From NCBI RefSeq assembly GCF_000720725.1, contig NZ_JOCQ01000007.1, positions 1 to 64,000 on the forward strand: a stretch of 64,000 bases of DNA. The letters are read 5' to 3'. The notes beneath the pieces were generated by a model. That model saw only the letters and a program-made list of their open reading frames with translations, searched no databases and was not told where the DNA came from. The DNA comes from Streptomyces rimosus subsp. rimosus (GTDB lineage: Bacteria > Actinomycetota > Actinomycetes > Streptomycetales > Streptomycetaceae). The first letter of the stretch is position 1; each line of letters begins with the position of its first letter. The translations under genes and the position numbers were made by a program. Below are positions 42,692-51,125 of this stretch, one piece after another.

Positions 42692-43723
42692 TCACCGGGC
42701 GCGCTTCGGGTCGAAGGCGTCCCGGACGGAATCCCCGAGGAGGTTGAACGCCACGATGAAGATCACCATCGCGACGCCGGGGAAGAACAAGTACGTGATG
42801 TCGTTGCGGTAGTAGTCCGTGGCGTTGGCGAACATCCGGCCCCAGTCGGGCGTGGGCTCGACCAGGCCGACGCCCAGGAAGGACAGGCCGGCGATGGCGG
42901 TGACGAAGTTGGGGAGCATGTACGTGGTCTGCACCAGGATCGGCGTCATCACGTTCGGCAGCAGCTCGCGCCGGATGATGCGGGCCGGGGAGGCCCCGCT
43001 GACCTTGGCCGCGTCGATGAACTCCCGTTCGCGCAGGGACAGGACGGTGCCGCGCAGCAGCCGGGCCAGGCTCATCCAGCCCAGGAACCACAGCACCAGG
43101 ATCAGAATGAGACAGCGCATCCAGGTCGCCATCGCGTCCTCGGGGGCCACGAAGATCGCGCCGACCACGGGGACGAACGCGACGAAGAACAGCTGGTTGG
43201 GAAAGGCCATCAACAGGTCGATGATCCGCCCGATGAAGTAGTCGACCCGGCCGCCGAAGTATCCGGCCGCCACCCCCATGACGATGGCGGTGAGCACCGA
43301 TACGAGGGTGATGGCGACCGAGAGGTAGAGCGTCGTGCGGATGCCGTAGATCAATTGCATGAACACATCGCGGCCGAGACCCGGCTCGATACCGAACCAG
43401 AATTCGCCGGAGATTCCGCCGTTCGGCTGTGCGGGATATCCGTTGACCAGCAGACCCGGGGTGATCTGCCCGTAGCGGGTGTACGGATCTTTCCCGTACA
43501 GCTTGGAGATCACCGGGGCCAGCAGGCCGATCAAGAAGAACGCCAGTACGACGAAGCCGCTGATCACTCCGGCCCGGTCCCGCCGGAATCTGATCCACAT
43601 CAATTGGCCGGGGGAACGGCCGACCAGTTCCCCGTTCTTGCTGCCCTTGATTTTCCCGGTGCCCTCGGGGCCGAGTCCGGAGGGATCGGTTTGCGTCACC
43701 GCGGTCTGGGACGGACTGGTCAT
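42692..43723 (-). CDS. bldKA: Oligopeptide ABC importer C, permease (BldKA-like, OppC type)
   Basis: 343 aa from ATG 43723 (GGGGGAA eight bases upstream; GTG 43750 would add nine residues). OppC/DppC-type: N-terminal tail, helix VISGFVVLAFFLIGLLAPV, EAA loop REFIDAAKVSGASPARIIRRELLPN. First gene of the operon: a permease ahead of the binding protein is the bldK order rather than that of clusters A and B. Confidence 0.85.
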   Translation of the reverse strand: MTSPSQTAVTQTDPSGLGPEGTGKIKGSKNGELVGRSPGQLMWIRFRRDRAGVISGFVVLAFFLIGLLAPVISKLYGKDPYTRYGQITPGLLVNGYPAQPNGGISGEFWFGIEPGLGRDVFMQLIYGIRTTLYLSVAITLVSVLTAIVMGVAAGYFGGRVDYFIGRIIDLLMAFPNQLFFVAFVPVVGAIFVAPEDAMATWMRCLILILVLWFLGWMSLARLLRGTVLSLREREFIDAAKVSGASPARIIRRELLPNVMTPILVQTTYMLPNFVTAIAGLSFLGVGLVEPTPDWGRMFANATDYYRNDITYLFFPGVAMVIFIVAFNLLGDSVRDAFDPKRAR

Positions 43724-44034
43724 CGCGAAGTTCCCCCGCACGGAGTTCACTTGGAACGGGAAGCCGAGCTGATAGGCACCGCTGGTTGAGCGGACTTTCG
43801 CAAGTGATTTATGTCGCAGTCAAGAGGACGGTGGGGGCCTGGCCGGGTGGTGTCCGCTTCTTGAGCGAAGGGTGTGCAGATCGACGCCACGGCGTGCTTG
43901 ACAGGCGCACGCGGTGTACGGCATGGGTGACATATCGTGCCCAACGGCTTTAACACGGAGGCAACTTGACTGACGTCACGCCGATATACGGACGCGCCAC
44001 GCTCGTGAGCGTACGGCCGTGCGGGTGCCGTGAA

Positions 44035-44068
44035 CCGGCCGGGGCGTCCTGGTGACCGCCCCGGCCGG
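44035..44068 (+). terminator. Perfect stem-loop with no gene before it
   Basis: CCGGCCGGGGCG, 10-base loop, CGCCCCGGCCGG. On the plus strand nothing coding precedes it for 300 bases, so it could end an untranslated transcript. Confidence 0.5.
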
Positions 44069-44109
44069 GAGCGCGGCGGGCCCGCCGCCCGCCGTCTGCT
44101 GCCGCACTG

Positions 44110-44138
44110 TTGTCCCGGTGCGGCGAGTGGAGTAGACC
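44110..44138 (+). promoter_or_regulatory. Promoter TTGTCC-N17-TAGACC
   Basis: Well-spaced -35 (44110-44115) and -10 (44133-44138), 32 bases before the ATG at 44171; housekeeping type. Confidence 0.55.
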
Positions 44139-44170
44139 TGTCCGTACGGGGGCAGGGGGCGGGCCACGTC

Positions 44171-44296
44171 ATGGGGCGGAGAAGGACTCGCGCGCGCGGC
44201 GCCGGGGGATTCGCCGTACTGCTGTGCGCGTTGTCGGCCCTGCTGTGTGCCGGATGGGTCGCCCGGGATCTGTGGGTCGCCGAACGCGGCCGTTAG
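44171..44296 (+). CDS. Tiny membrane protein, 41 aa
   Basis: ATG 44171 with a G-rich site (AGGGGGCGGG) upstream and a good promoter. Basic head MGRRRTRARG, then one hydrophobic helix (FAVLLCALSALLCAGWVA), then a charged tail: inside-basic, single-span topology. No function recognised. It faces the S9 peptidase gene convergently. Confidence 0.55.
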   Translation: MGRRRTRARGAGGFAVLLCALSALLCAGWVARDLWVAERGR

Positions 44297-44407
44297 GAAT
44301 GCCGGCCGCCGCGCTGCTGCTGACGCACGGCGCCGCGAAGCCGGCGGCCGAGCAGCGCGCGAGACCGCTCGGCCGCTTCTCCGTCTTCGACTACGAGCCC
44401 GCAGGGC

Positions 44408-46570
44408 TCACCGCACGCCCAGCGACCGCTTCAAGAAGTCGACTTGCAGCAACAGGAGGTTCTCGGCCACCTGTTCCTGCGGTGTCATGTGGGTGACGCC
44501 GGAGAGCGGCAGTACCTCGTGCGGCCGCCCCGCGGCCAGCAAGGCCGAGGAGAGGCGCAGGGAGTGCGCCACGACCACGTTGTCGTCGGCGAGGCCGTGC
44601 ACGATCATCATCGGCCGGTGCTGCTCCGCCGGGTCCACCAGGCCGTCGTCGCCGACCAGCGAGTTGGCGGTGTAGCGCGCCGGGTCCTCGTCCGGGTGGC
44701 CCAGGTAGCGCTCCGTGTAGTGGGTGTCGTACAGCCGCTGATCGGTGACCGGCGCGCCCACCACGGCGGCGTGGAAGACATCGGGGCGGCGCAGCACCGC
44801 CAGCCCCGCCAGGTAGCCGCCGAACGACCAGCCCCGGATCGCCACCCGGTCCAGGTCCAGCGGGAAGCGGCCGGCCAGCCCGTGCAGCGCGTCGATCTGG
44901 TCCTGGAGGACCACCGCGGCGAGGTCCCGGTGGACGGCCTTCTCCCAGTCGGGGGAGCGGCCCGGGGTGCCGCGCCCGTCCGCGACGACCACCGCGAAAC
45001 CCTGGTCGGCGAACCACTGCGACGTCAGGTGGGCGTTGTGCGCGGCCACCACCCGCTGCGCGTGCGGACCGCCGTAGGGGTCCATGAGTACCGGCAGCGG
45101 CCCGTCGCCCTCCGCGTAACCGGTCGGCAGCACCACCGCGCACGGGATGCGCCGCTCGCCCGAGAGGACGAGCTGCGGGCTGGTGGCGAGCACCGGGACC
45201 TCGGCGTACGAGCCGACCGCGGCCAGCCAGGTCTCGCCGCCGTCCGCCTCCAGGCGTACCACCTCCGTCTGCGCCCCCGGCCGCTCCAGGCAGACGTGGG
45301 AGAGCACCGTCACGGAGCCGCCGCGCACCGCGGAGGACACCGACGGGTACGGGCGCTGCCCGACCCGCTCCCAGCCGCCCTGGTCGCCGCTGCCCCGGTA
45401 CCAGGCCCGGTAGACGCCGATGTCGTGCAGGTCCTCCGCGCTCGCCGTGAACAGCACGTCGTCGTCGCCGATGTCCAGGACGGCGCGGACGTGCAGCGGC
45501 GCGGCGGTCAGCGCCCGGTCGCCGACGAACAGGCGGCGCGCGCCGCCCTCGTCCGCGATGCGTACCAGGCGCCCGTCCGGCGTCCAGGCCGGCGATCCGG
45601 CGGCCAGCTCGACCCACCGCGGGTCCTCGTCGGCGTGCAGCGTGCTGGTGGCGCCGGTCTTGGTGTCGACGGTCAGATAGCGCTGCGCGCGCTGGTCGCG
45701 GGACTGGACGAGCAGGAGGGGCGGACCGGCCGCGGACCAGTGCACCCGCGCCAGGTACGGGTAGCGCTCCTGATCCCACGTCACGTCCGTACGCGAGCCG
45801 TCCAGGCCCAGCAGGGCGAGGCCGACCGACGCGTTGGGGGTGCCGGCCGCCGGGTAGGCGACCTGCGCCGGTTCCCGGTCCGGGTGCGCGGGGTCGGCGA
45901 TCCACCAGCGCCGTACGGGGGTGTCGTCCACCCGCGCGGCCAGCAGGCGGTCGCTGTCCGGCGACCACCAGAAGCCGCGGTGCCGGTCCATCTCCTCGGC
46001 CGCGATGAACTCCGCCAGGCCCCAGGTGACGCCCGGTCCGTCCGGCTCGGCCAGCGAGCGGTCGCCCGCGCCGTCCTCCTCGTGCTCCGATCCGTCGGCC
46101 GGTACGACCCGCAGCCGGCCCTGCGACACGTACGCGATGTGCCGCCCGTCGGGCGACGGCCTGGGGTCCACCACCGGGCCCGGCACGGGGAGTTCACGTG
46201 CCGTGCCCGCGCGCAGTTCGGCGGTGAACAGGCGGCCCGAGAGGGTGAAGGCGGCGAGTTCCACCGCGGCGTCGACGGCGTACCCCACCACGCCGGACGA
46301 ACCCTCGCGCGTACGTTCGCGGCGCGCCCGCTCCTCGGCGGACAGTTCCTCGTCCGCGCCGGCAAGCAGGGTGCGGGGGTCGGCGGCGGCGTACTCCCGC
46401 CCCTCGTCAAGATCCAGCACCCACAGCAGATTCGCTCGATCGGTGCCCGTACGGGAACGGAGGAAGGCGACGCGCGAGCCGTCCGGCGCGACCGCGAAGC
46501 CGCGTGGCGCGCCCAGCGAGAAGCGCTGGGTGCGGGCGTGTTGCCGGGGAAAGGAGAGCTGTCCGGTCAT
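44408..46570 (-). CDS. S9 family prolyl oligopeptidase/dipeptidyl peptidase
   Basis: 720 aa. N-terminal beta-propeller (about 1-460, with GFAVAPDGSRVAFLRS and VDPRPSPDGRHIAYV blades) and C-terminal alpha/beta hydrolase. Nucleophile Ser in GWSFGGY, acid Asp in HGLADDNV, His in SGVTHMTPQ. The Glu pair in AEFIAAEEMDR is the DPP-IV substrate N-terminus anchor, so a dipeptidyl-peptidase IV type is likely. No signal peptide, so it probably trims peptides in the cytosol, a logical partner to peptide importers next door. Leaderless start after TAGGCT. Confidence 0.93.
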   Translation of the reverse strand: MTGQLSFPRQHARTQRFSLGAPRGFAVAPDGSRVAFLRSRTGTDRANLLWVLDLDEGREYAAADPRTLLAGADEELSAEERARRERTREGSSGVVGYAVDAAVELAAFTLSGRLFTAELRAGTARELPVPGPVVDPRPSPDGRHIAYVSQGRLRVVPADGSEHEEDGAGDRSLAEPDGPGVTWGLAEFIAAEEMDRHRGFWWSPDSDRLLAARVDDTPVRRWWIADPAHPDREPAQVAYPAAGTPNASVGLALLGLDGSRTDVTWDQERYPYLARVHWSAAGPPLLLVQSRDQRAQRYLTVDTKTGATSTLHADEDPRWVELAAGSPAWTPDGRLVRIADEGGARRLFVGDRALTAAPLHVRAVLDIGDDDVLFTASAEDLHDIGVYRAWYRGSGDQGGWERVGQRPYPSVSSAVRGGSVTVLSHVCLERPGAQTEVVRLEADGGETWLAAVGSYAEVPVLATSPQLVLSGERRIPCAVVLPTGYAEGDGPLPVLMDPYGGPHAQRVVAAHNAHLTSQWFADQGFAVVVADGRGTPGRSPDWEKAVHRDLAAVVLQDQIDALHGLAGRFPLDLDRVAIRGWSFGGYLAGLAVLRRPDVFHAAVVGAPVTDQRLYDTHYTERYLGHPDEDPARYTANSLVGDDGLVDPAEQHRPMMIVHGLADDNVVVAHSLRLSSALLAAGRPHEVLPLSGVTHMTPQEQVAENLLLLQVDFLKRSLGVR

Positions 46571-46577
46571 ACGGACG

Positions 46578-46583
46578 AGCCTA
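46578..46583 (-). promoter_or_regulatory. -10 box TAGGCT of S9 peptidase
   Basis: TAGGCT on the minus strand, seven bases, ATG at 46570; no ribosome site. Confidence 0.55.
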
Positions 46584-46802
46584 CGGGGCCGCGCGCGGGC
46601 GCGGCGGCACTCGCGATGATCGCGTGCGCCCCCGTTCTGCTCCCGTGCACCGACATATGCGCGAGCATGGAAAGTTATGATCCCTTCCGCGGAGTGGGTA
46701 TGGGAGTGGAGCGCGACTTCCCCGTGCCCGCGGGGCCGTCGGCCGTCGGCCCCGCGCCGCCCCAACGCTTTCCGGACCGTGCGTACTTGGAGGTGAGCCG
46801 CC

Positions 46803-46997
46803 GTGGCACTGACGATTTCGGCGGTGGTGCTGCTGGCGATCATCGTCTTCCTGCTCGTCAAGAAGTCCGGGCTGAAGACGGGGCATGCGCTGGTGTGCAT
46901 GCTGCTCGGGTTCTATCTGGCCAGCTCGTCCATCGGCCCGACCATCAAGCAGATGACGACGAACATCGCGGGCATGCTCAACGGCATCAAGTTCTAG
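46803..46997 (+). CDS. Small membrane protein, 64 aa
   Basis: GTG 46803 with GGAGGTGA upstream, a strong site. Two hydrophobic segments (ISAVVLLAIIVFLLV; ALVCMLLGFYLASS) joined by KKSGLKTGH, then a short amphipathic tail. The layout looks like a conserved Streptomyces small membrane protein; function unknown. Confidence 0.75.
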   Translation: MALTISAVVLLAIIVFLLVKKSGLKTGHALVCMLLGFYLASSSIGPTIKQMTTNIAGMLNGIKF

Positions 46998-47133
46998 CCA
47001 CTGTCCGCGCGCGTTCCGACCGCCCCTTCGTGCCGCCCGCCGGGACCCCCGGTGCCGATGGTGAGCGGGTTCTCCAGTCGGGGGACGGGCCGGGCGGGCC
47101 GGATCGGATGCTGAGTCCCGGCCACCCGGCTCG

Positions 47134-47139
47134 TACGCT
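47134..47139 (+). promoter_or_regulatory. -10 box TACGCT of mshB
   Basis: TACGCT, six bases, ATG 47146; leaderless. Confidence 0.5.
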
Positions 47140-47145
47140 GTTCCC

Positions 47146-48084
47146 ATGACCGACCTTCCCGCCCGCCGGCTGCTGCTCGTGCACGCGCACCCGGACGACG
47201 AGTCCATCAACAATGGCGCCACGATGGCCAAGTACGCGGACGAGGGCGCCCTGGTCACGCTCGTGACCTGCACCCGGGGCGAAGAGGGCGAGGTCATCCC
47301 GCCGGAGCTGGCCCACCTGGCGCCGGACCGCGACGACACGCTGGGCCCCTACCGGGCCGAGGAGCTGACCGCCGCCATGACGGCGCTCGGGGTCACCGAC
47401 CACCGCTTCCTGGGCGGCGCGGCCCGCTACCGCGACTCCGGGATGATGGGCGCGCCGCAGAACGGGCGGCCGGGCGCCTTCTGGGGGGCCGACCTGGACG
47501 AGGCCGCCGGCCACCTGGTCTCCGTGGCCCGCGAGGTACGGCCGCAGGTGCTGGTCACCTACGACGACAACGGCGGATACGGCCACCCCGACCACATCAA
47601 GGCGCACCGCGTCGCCATGCGCGCCGCCGATCTCGCCGCCGACCCGGCCTTCCGCCCGGAGCTGGGCGCCCCGCACCGGATCGCCAAGATCTACTGGAAC
47701 CGCAACCCGCGCTCGGCGGTCGAGGCGGGCTTCGCGCGGCTGCGCGCGGCGGGCCTGTCCTTCCCCGGCATCGCCGCGGTGGACGATGTGCCGGGGGTCG
47801 TGGACGACGCCGTGGTGACCGCCTCGATCACCGGCGGCGAGCGGTACGGGGCCGCCAAGGCGGCGGCGATGCGGGCGCACGCCACGCAGATCGCCGTCGA
47901 GGGCCCCTTCTTCGCGCTCTCCAACGACCTGGGGCAGCCACTGTTCGCCACCGAGCACTACCAGCTGGTACGAGGTGCGTCCGGCGCCGCGGAAGGGGAA
48001 CGCGAGGACGATCTCTTCGCGGGCGTACCGGACGACGAGGGGGACGAGGAGCGCAACGCGGACGAGAAGGAGAAGGCGGTATGA
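47146..48084 (+). CDS. mshB: GlcNAc-Ins deacetylase, mycothiol synthesis
   Basis: 312 aa. MshB removes the acetyl group from GlcNAc-inositol, second step to mycothiol, the actinobacterial thiol buffer. Zn-site AHPDDE near residue 15 and distal His in GYGHPDH; TCTRGEEGEV and NTHP-free PIG-L fold. The C-terminal 35 residues are acidic (EGEREDDLFAGVPDDEGDEE). Length, the ESINNGATMAKY segment and the downstream membrane gene match the usual streptomycete mshB locus. Overlaps the next gene by four bases (ATGA). Confidence 0.93.
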   Translation: MTDLPARRLLLVHAHPDDESINNGATMAKYADEGALVTLVTCTRGEEGEVIPPELAHLAPDRDDTLGPYRAEELTAAMTALGVTDHRFLGGAARYRDSGMMGAPQNGRPGAFWGADLDEAAGHLVSVAREVRPQVLVTYDDNGGYGHPDHIKAHRVAMRAADLAADPAFRPELGAPHRIAKIYWNRNPRSAVEAGFARLRAAGLSFPGIAAVDDVPGVVDDAVVTASITGGERYGAAKAAAMRAHATQIAVEGPFFALSNDLGQPLFATEHYQLVRGASGAAEGEREDDLFAGVPDDEGDEERNADEKEKAV

Positions 48085-48593
48085 GCGGCGCGAAGAAGCG
48101 GACCAGGGCCACGACGGGCGGCAAGGTGCCGAAGACGGGCACGGCGGCCGCTGCCGGGGGTGGCCGGAAAGCAGCGGACGGCGGCACGGCGGGCAGAGCG
48201 CCCGGCACCGGGCTCGCCGCGCCGCTGAGCCCCGGCCGGGTGGCCGCGTACGTCCTGCTGCTCGTCCTCGGCGCGGTGGTGGCCGTCGCGGGCGGACTCG
48301 TCCAGGCCGCGTGGTTCCCCGGCGGGCTGCTGCTGGCGCTGGCGGGGGCCGGCGGCCTCTTCTACGGGGGCGCGCGGGCGCTCGGCCGGACGGGTGGCGT
48401 GCTGGCGCCCGGTGCGGGCTGGCTGGTGACGGTGATCCTGCTCAGCGACTCCCGTCCCGAGGGGGACTTCCTCTTCGGTGCCGGCCCGGGCACGTATGTC
48501 TTCCTCGTCGGCGGCATCGCGCTGGCTGTGATCTGTGCCACCGGTTCGCAGATGCGGGCCAACGGTGCGCAAGCGGCCCGACTTGGCGGGTAA
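48081..48593 (+). CDS. Small integral membrane protein (DUF6113-like)
   Basis: 170 aa. Lys/Ala/Gly-rich 45-residue cytosolic head, then four hydrophobic segments (VAAYVLLLVLGAVVAVAGGL; GGLLLALAGAGGLFYGG; GGVLAPGAGWLVTVILL; YVFLVGGIALAVICA). Coupled to mshB by ATGA overlap, an arrangement common in Streptomyces. Function unknown. Confidence 0.8.
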   Translation: MSGAKKRTRATTGGKVPKTGTAAAAGGGRKAADGGTAGRAPGTGLAAPLSPGRVAAYVLLLVLGAVVAVAGGLVQAAWFPGGLLLALAGAGGLFYGGARALGRTGGVLAPGAGWLVTVILLSDSRPEGDFLFGAGPGTYVFLVGGIALAVICATGSQMRANGAQAARLGG

Positions 48594-48757
48594 GCGCCGG
48601 TCGGGTAGATCATTTTCGGAACCGCACGGCGGTCCGGGGGTGGGGCGTTGGACCGCTCCCCGGGTACCCGCCCACGGCGGACAGTATGGTGGTGCGCGCC
48701 GCCGAGCCGCCCAAGCACCTTACTGACGAGCGGCGGAGCCAACCGGGAGAACCTGCT

Positions 48758-50917
48758 TTGAGTCGTGAATCTGACAGTTCGTCCTCCGGTGCCCAGGGGC
48801 GCGGCGGTGCCGCGTACCCGTCGGGGACACCGCCGTACGGCACGCCTCACGAGGCGGACGACGGAGCGGCGGCCGACGCCGTGGCGAAGCCGGAGGAGCC
48901 GAAGACCGAGACCACGCTGACCACGCGGATCAAGATCAACATTCCGGGGTCCCGCCCCATTCCGCCGGTCGTCGTGCGCAAGCCCGTCGGCGAGGAGTCC
49001 GGCGCGAACGGATCGTCGGGATCCGGTTCGTCCGGTTCGCCGGGGACGTCCGGCGCTTCCGGTACGGGCGCTTCCGACGGCGGGCCCGCGGGCGCCGAGC
49101 GTACGGGAAGCACCCGCAGGCCCGAGGCGGCCGGTTCCGGCGGCGCCAAGAGCGCCCCGGCCGAGAAGACCAGTGACTGGTTCTCGCCCCGTAAGCCCTC
49201 GGCGGCCTCCGCCGGTTCCCCGTCCGCGCCGCCCGCCTCTCCGGCGGCCTCGCCGGACCGGCCGGGCGCGACCCCGCCGCAGGACCCGGCCACCGGTACG
49301 CAGCAGCGCCCGGACCTGCCGTTCTTCTCCGACGCGCCCGCGCACGGCGGCGACTCGCCGTTCGACGCGGCCCCGCCGTCGCCGTTCGACGCGCCCGCCA
49401 ACCCGTTCGACGGGGCCGCGGGGCAGGGCGGGGCGAGCCCGTTCGACGCCCCCGGCGGCTCCGGCCGTACGGACGGCCGCGGCGTCCCCACCGGGCCCGC
49501 GGGGCCCACCGGGCCTACCGGACCCGTCGGCCCCAGCGGCCCGACGACCGGCCCGGCCGCCGGCGATGTGTCCTTCGACCGGCCGTCCGGCTTCCAGGGC
49601 CCCGGTGCGCCCGGCGGTCCCGCCGCGGCCGACGACACGGCCATCCTCACTCCGCAGCCCCCGGCCCCGCCCGCCGGACCCGGCAGCGGCCTCGGCGTCA
49701 CCGGCGGCATCGCGGGCGGTGTACCGGGTGGCGGCACGGACGGCGGGGGATTCCCCGGCGGCGCGCCCGCAGCTCCCGGCCGTTCCGGAGGCCACGGCGG
49801 CGACCAGATCTCCAGCGACACCCTGGTCAGCGGCATCCCGGCGGTGCCCGCCGACGCCGCCCCGGCGTCCGGCCCGGCCTTCCCGCCCGGACCGGGCGCG
49901 GGCCAGGACGCCCCGGCCCCGCCGCGCCCGAAGATCCCCGAACCGATAAACCCGAAGAAGAAGAAGGGCCGCAACAAGATCGTCCTGTTGGGCGTCGCGG
50001 TCGTCGTGCTCGCGGGCGTCGCGTACGGTGCCGGGCTGCTGCTCGACCACGCCGACGTACCCAACGGGACCACCGCGCTGGGCGTGGACATCGGCGGCGC
50101 CACAAAGGAAGAGGCCGTCAAGAAGCTCGACGCGGCGGTTCAGAAGGCCCGTACCGAGCCGCTGAAGCTGACCGTGGACGGCAAGGAGCAGACGATCGTG
50201 CCCGCCAGGTCCGGGCTGAACATCGACACCCAGGCCACGGTCCGCGACGCATCGGGGCGCGACTACAACCCGGTGTCCGTCATCAGCTCGCTGTTCGGCG
50301 GCAAGCGCACCGCCGAGCCCGCGATGATCACCGACGACGAGAAGCTGGACAACGCGCTCAAGGCGATCGCCGGTCCGGCGGGCGCCGCCCAGGACGGCGG
50401 GATCACCTTCGAGAACGGCAAGGCCGTCCCGCACTACGGCCGGCCCTACAAGGCGGTCGACGTCAAGGCGTCCAAGAGCAAGATCGAGAAGGCGTATCTG
50501 GACCGCGCCACCACCGGCAGGAACACCCCGGTGGTGCTGGCCGCCGTCGAGCAGCGGCCGAAGGCGGACAAGGCGGCGGTCGACCGGGCGATGAAGGAGA
50601 TGGCCGAGCCGGCGGTCTCCGGCTGGGTCTACCTGTCGGCGGGCGGCGTCGAGGTGCCGTTCAGCCAGCGCTCCATCGGCGAGCTGCTGTCCTTCTCCGT
50701 CGCCGAGGACGGCTCGCTCCAGCCGGTCATCGACCTGGCCAAGCTGGAGGACAAGTACGGCCATGCCTTCGACAACGTGTCGATCGACGGTGGTGCCGGC
50801 AAGGTCAAGATGACCCCGAAGCACGCCGCCGCGGCCCTGCAGCAGGCGCTGCGGAAGCCCGCGCCGCCCGCGCCGCAGAAGCGCGTCGCCAGGGTGGAGG
50901 GTGCGATCACGGGCTGA
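48758..50917 (+). CDS. Membrane-anchored VanW/peptidoglycan-binding-like protein with long disordered head
   Basis: 719 aa from TTG 48758 (GGGAGA seven bases upstream). Residues 1-400 are low complexity: Ser/Gly stretches, repeated SPFDA/NPFDG units near 205-235, and a collagen-like GPAGPTGPTGPVGPSGP run. Then KKKKGRNKIVLLGVAVVVLAGVAYGAGLLL, a basic stop and one membrane helix (about 405-430). Residues 440-719 outside contain two PG_binding_4-type repeats (GTTALGVDIGGATKEEAVKKL…), the domain found before VanW or L,D-transpeptidase modules, but no catalytic domain follows. Likely a wall-binding protein tied to a cytosolic scaffold-like tail. Confidence 0.82.
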   Translation: MSRESDSSSSGAQGRGGAAYPSGTPPYGTPHEADDGAAADAVAKPEEPKTETTLTTRIKINIPGSRPIPPVVVRKPVGEESGANGSSGSGSSGSPGTSGASGTGASDGGPAGAERTGSTRRPEAAGSGGAKSAPAEKTSDWFSPRKPSAASAGSPSAPPASPAASPDRPGATPPQDPATGTQQRPDLPFFSDAPAHGGDSPFDAAPPSPFDAPANPFDGAAGQGGASPFDAPGGSGRTDGRGVPTGPAGPTGPTGPVGPSGPTTGPAAGDVSFDRPSGFQGPGAPGGPAAADDTAILTPQPPAPPAGPGSGLGVTGGIAGGVPGGGTDGGGFPGGAPAAPGRSGGHGGDQISSDTLVSGIPAVPADAAPASGPAFPPGPGAGQDAPAPPRPKIPEPINPKKKKGRNKIVLLGVAVVVLAGVAYGAGLLLDHADVPNGTTALGVDIGGATKEEAVKKLDAAVQKARTEPLKLTVDGKEQTIVPARSGLNIDTQATVRDASGRDYNPVSVISSLFGGKRTAEPAMITDDEKLDNALKAIAGPAGAAQDGGITFENGKAVPHYGRPYKAVDVKASKSKIEKAYLDRATTGRNTPVVLAAVEQRPKADKAAVDRAMKEMAEPAVSGWVYLSAGGVEVPFSQRSIGELLSFSVAEDGSLQPVIDLAKLEDKYGHAFDNVSIDGGAGKVKMTPKHAAAALQQALRKPAPPAPQKRVARVEGAITG

Positions 50918-50946
50918 TGCACGCCCGCCGCCGCTCCGGAGGCGTT

Positions 50947-50990
50947 ACGTCGAGCCGGCCCCGTACCGTCGTACGGGGCCGGCTCGACGT
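50947..50990 (+). terminator. Perfect 20-base stem terminator
   Basis: Arms 50947-50966 and 50971-50990 with a CGTC loop, 30 bases after the stop. No T-run, but the stem is uninterrupted. Confidence 0.85.
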
Positions 50991-51112
50991 CGTACGGCAT
51001 ACAGCGGGCGATCGGCCGGGCCGGATGCCTTGCGCAGGCCCGGTCCGATGCCTTCCGAAGGTGGGTCCGCCACCCTTACTTTCGTCGCTACTGCGGGGTG
51101 GCCTGCGAGCCA

Positions 51113-51118
51113 TAGCGT
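51113..51118 (+). promoter_or_regulatory. -10 box TAGCGT of serine hydrolase
   Basis: TAGCGT, seven bases, ATG 51126; leaderless. Confidence 0.55.
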
Positions 51119-51125
51119 CCCGGGC

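Larger units (their letters stand above)
43724..44170. other. Divergent region upstream of bldK-like operon
   Basis: 447 bases. Holds the minus-strand bldK promoter (not placed), TTGACA at 43898 and TTGACTGACGTCA near 43968 including a TGACGTCA palindrome. Also a 12-base perfect stem-loop (44035-44046 with 44057-44068) and a plus-strand promoter at 44110-44138. No convincing ORF crosses 43724-44170. Confidence 0.5.

Noticed and set aside
43747..44172. 141-codon minus-strand ORF upstream of bldK-like operon
   Set aside because: Arg/Pro-rich composition, mixed codon positions and crosses a promoter and stem-loop.
46803..46997. Phage holin
   Set aside because: Two short helices fit, but there is no lysis gene or other phage gene nearby.
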